NCBI GenBank assembly: GCA_900554095.1
Contig: USGC01000030.1
Coordinates: 1-14,059, forward strand
From: an uncultured bacterium
Lineage (GTDB): Bacteria > Cyanobacteriota > Vampirovibrionia > Gastranaerophilales > Gastranaerophilaceae
Length of the DNA stretch: 14,059 nucleotides
Reading direction: 5' to 3'
Of the stretch, positions 13,159 to 14,059 are shown piece by piece; position 1 is the first letter of the stretch; every line of letters starts with the position of its first letter. A model generated the notes under the pieces. The model searched no databases and was not told the DNA's origin. It saw only the letters and a list, made by a program, of their open reading frames with translations. The translations under genes were made by a program, and so were the position numbers.

Positions 13159-14059
13159 ACTTCTTAGTTTTCTTGATTAAGAATAGAAGCGGAATTGTTA
13201 CAAAGCACAGCAGCCCGAAAATTCTGAATGAATCAATGAATGCCCAAAGGGTAGATTGTTTTACAAGTTGTCCGTACATTGAATACTGCGCCATATATTG
13301 TGCAACGGTCATTTCCGTATACTGAACAAGCGCGCCGGCTGTAGATTGAACCCTTTCTATAAATGCCGGATTTAATTCATGCATTTTTCCTACGAGCATG
13401 TACTGGTGGATTTGTGCAAAACGCGTAAGCATTGTTGCAACAAGCGATGTTCCGATTGCGGAACCTATGTTTTTTAAAAGGTTTTGGATACCGGTTGCGT
13501 TTGTCATTTGGCTGTTTTTAAGAGTTTCGACCGACAGATTCATTATAGGAACCATTGACAAGCCCATGCCAATACCCATTATAAAGTTTGGTATCGCAAT
13601 GTTCATGCTTGATATTTGCAGGTTCAATGAGCCGAACGTCAAGCTTGCTCCGCCAAGAAGGCTTAAACCGATAATTACAAGAATTCTGTCGTCTACTTTG
13701 TTTGAAAGAGATGCTGTCAAAAGCATTGCGGTCATACTTCCAAAGCCGCGCGGCATCATTGAAAATCCGCTTAAAAACGCGGTGTAACCAAGCATACTTT
13801 GCAAAAACTGCGGCAGAATTGCCAGCGAAGCGTACAATACCGCCTGAATTACCACCTGTACAATTGTTCCGGCCGAAAAGTTTCTGTCTTTAAACACGCT
13901 TAAATCAATTAAAGAATCTTTGTTCGTAAGCTGCGAGTGGAAAAACAGCACGCACGCAACAAGAGAAACCGCTGAAGTCCAGCAAATCCAAGGCGCATTA
14001 AACCAATCTGCATTGTTGCCTTTGTCCAGAACCGTTTGGAGCGTAACCAGCCATATTGT
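13151..14059 (-). CDS. DHA2-family MFS efflux transporter (EmrB/QacA type), C-terminal part
   Basis: The frame is open to the window edge; 302 residues of the C-terminal part are visible and roughly the first 200 lie outside. The segment WLVTLQTVLDKGNNADWF followed later by IDLSVFKDRNFSAGT is characteristic of EmrB-like 14-TM drug:H+ antiporters. At least six hydrophobic segments follow, including LYASLAILPQFLQ, GIGMGLSMVPIM and a final GLLCFVTIPLLFLIKK before a basic tail. A long hydrophilic loop (about 40 residues before LWAFIDSFRIFG) lies before the last helix, as in EmrB. It should export hydrophobic toxicants across the inner membrane, commonly with an EmrA-type adaptor; whether one is upstream cannot be seen. 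A GTG at 13951 is not the start because the coding frame continues upstream with family similarity. Confidence 0.9.
   Translation of the reverse strand, partial: TIWLVTLQTVLDKGNNADWFNAPWICWTSAVSLVACVLFFHSQLTNKDSLIDLSVFKDRNFSAGTIVQVVIQAVLYASLAILPQFLQSMLGYTAFLSGFSMMPRGFGSMTAMLLTASLSNKVDDRILVIIGLSLLGGASLTFGSLNLQISSMNIAIPNFIMGIGMGLSMVPIMNLSVETLKNSQMTNATGIQNLLKNIGSAIGTSLVATMLTRFAQIHQYMLVGKMHELNPAFIERVQSTAGALVQYTEMTVAQYMAQYSMYGQLVKQSTLWAFIDSFRIFGLLCFVTIPLLFLIKKTKKSI

Noticed and set aside
13949..13951. GTG as the start of the MFS gene.
   Set aside because: The in-frame sequence continues upstream to the window edge with EmrB-like residues (WLVTLQTVLDKG), so the gene is simply truncated by the window.

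Overview
The window is AT-rich bacterial DNA with short intergenic gaps, one tRNA and no rRNA, CRISPR array or recognisable insertion sequence. The secreted three-repeat SLH protein with a Cys/Pro-rich N-terminus is a style I associate with cyanobacteria-related lineages such as gut Melainabacteria (Gastranaerophilales). ClpB, RecQ, YeaO-type and YjbR-type proteins are widespread and do not settle the matter, so this placement is a low-confidence inference.

Layout. 1-964 (minus) is the N-terminal part of a RecQ helicase cut by the window edge. 1032-2908 (minus) is a small unit: two identical 17-bp bipartite palindromes bracket a near-consensus promoter. It drives a fusion of an apparently dead N6-adenine methyltransferase-like domain to a single type I specificity (TRD) domain. 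A 23-codon membrane-peptide frame with a strong Shine-Dalgarno overlaps its end, and a hairpin terminator follows. 2979-3833 (minus) is a putative metal/arsenic exporter (ArsP_2-like). 3933-4136 (plus) is an unknown 67-aa protein, followed by tRNA-Thr(CGT). 4223-4888 (minus) is an MmcQ/YjbR-family protein. 4990-6005 (plus) is a cupin plus flavodoxin-like reductase operon with a palindrome in its promoter spacer. 6041-6391 (minus) is a DUF488/YeaO protein. 6537-8576 (minus) is the SLH envelope protein. 8896-10067 (plus) is an orphan solute-binding lipoprotein and a membrane-anchored partner. 10121-13158 (plus) is clpB and an unknown 121-aa protein. 13151-14059 (minus) is the C-terminal part of a DHA2-type MFS efflux pump.

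How the parts work together. The exporter, efflux pump, ClpB, and cupin/flavoprotein pair are stress and detoxification functions; the SLH protein and lipoprotein belong to the envelope. The most unusual part is the pseudo-methyltransferase/TRD unit. A single-TRD protein would be expected to dimerise and read a symmetric bipartite site, and two such sites sit on its own promoter, so autoregulation is a testable hypothesis.

A second window-wide pattern is start-site architecture. Several genes (recQ, the exporter, the YjbR gene, the lipoprotein, clpB) lack a Shine-Dalgarno and have a -10-like hexamer 6-8 nt before the ATG, which predicts leaderless transcripts. The others carry clear Shine-Dalgarno sequences.
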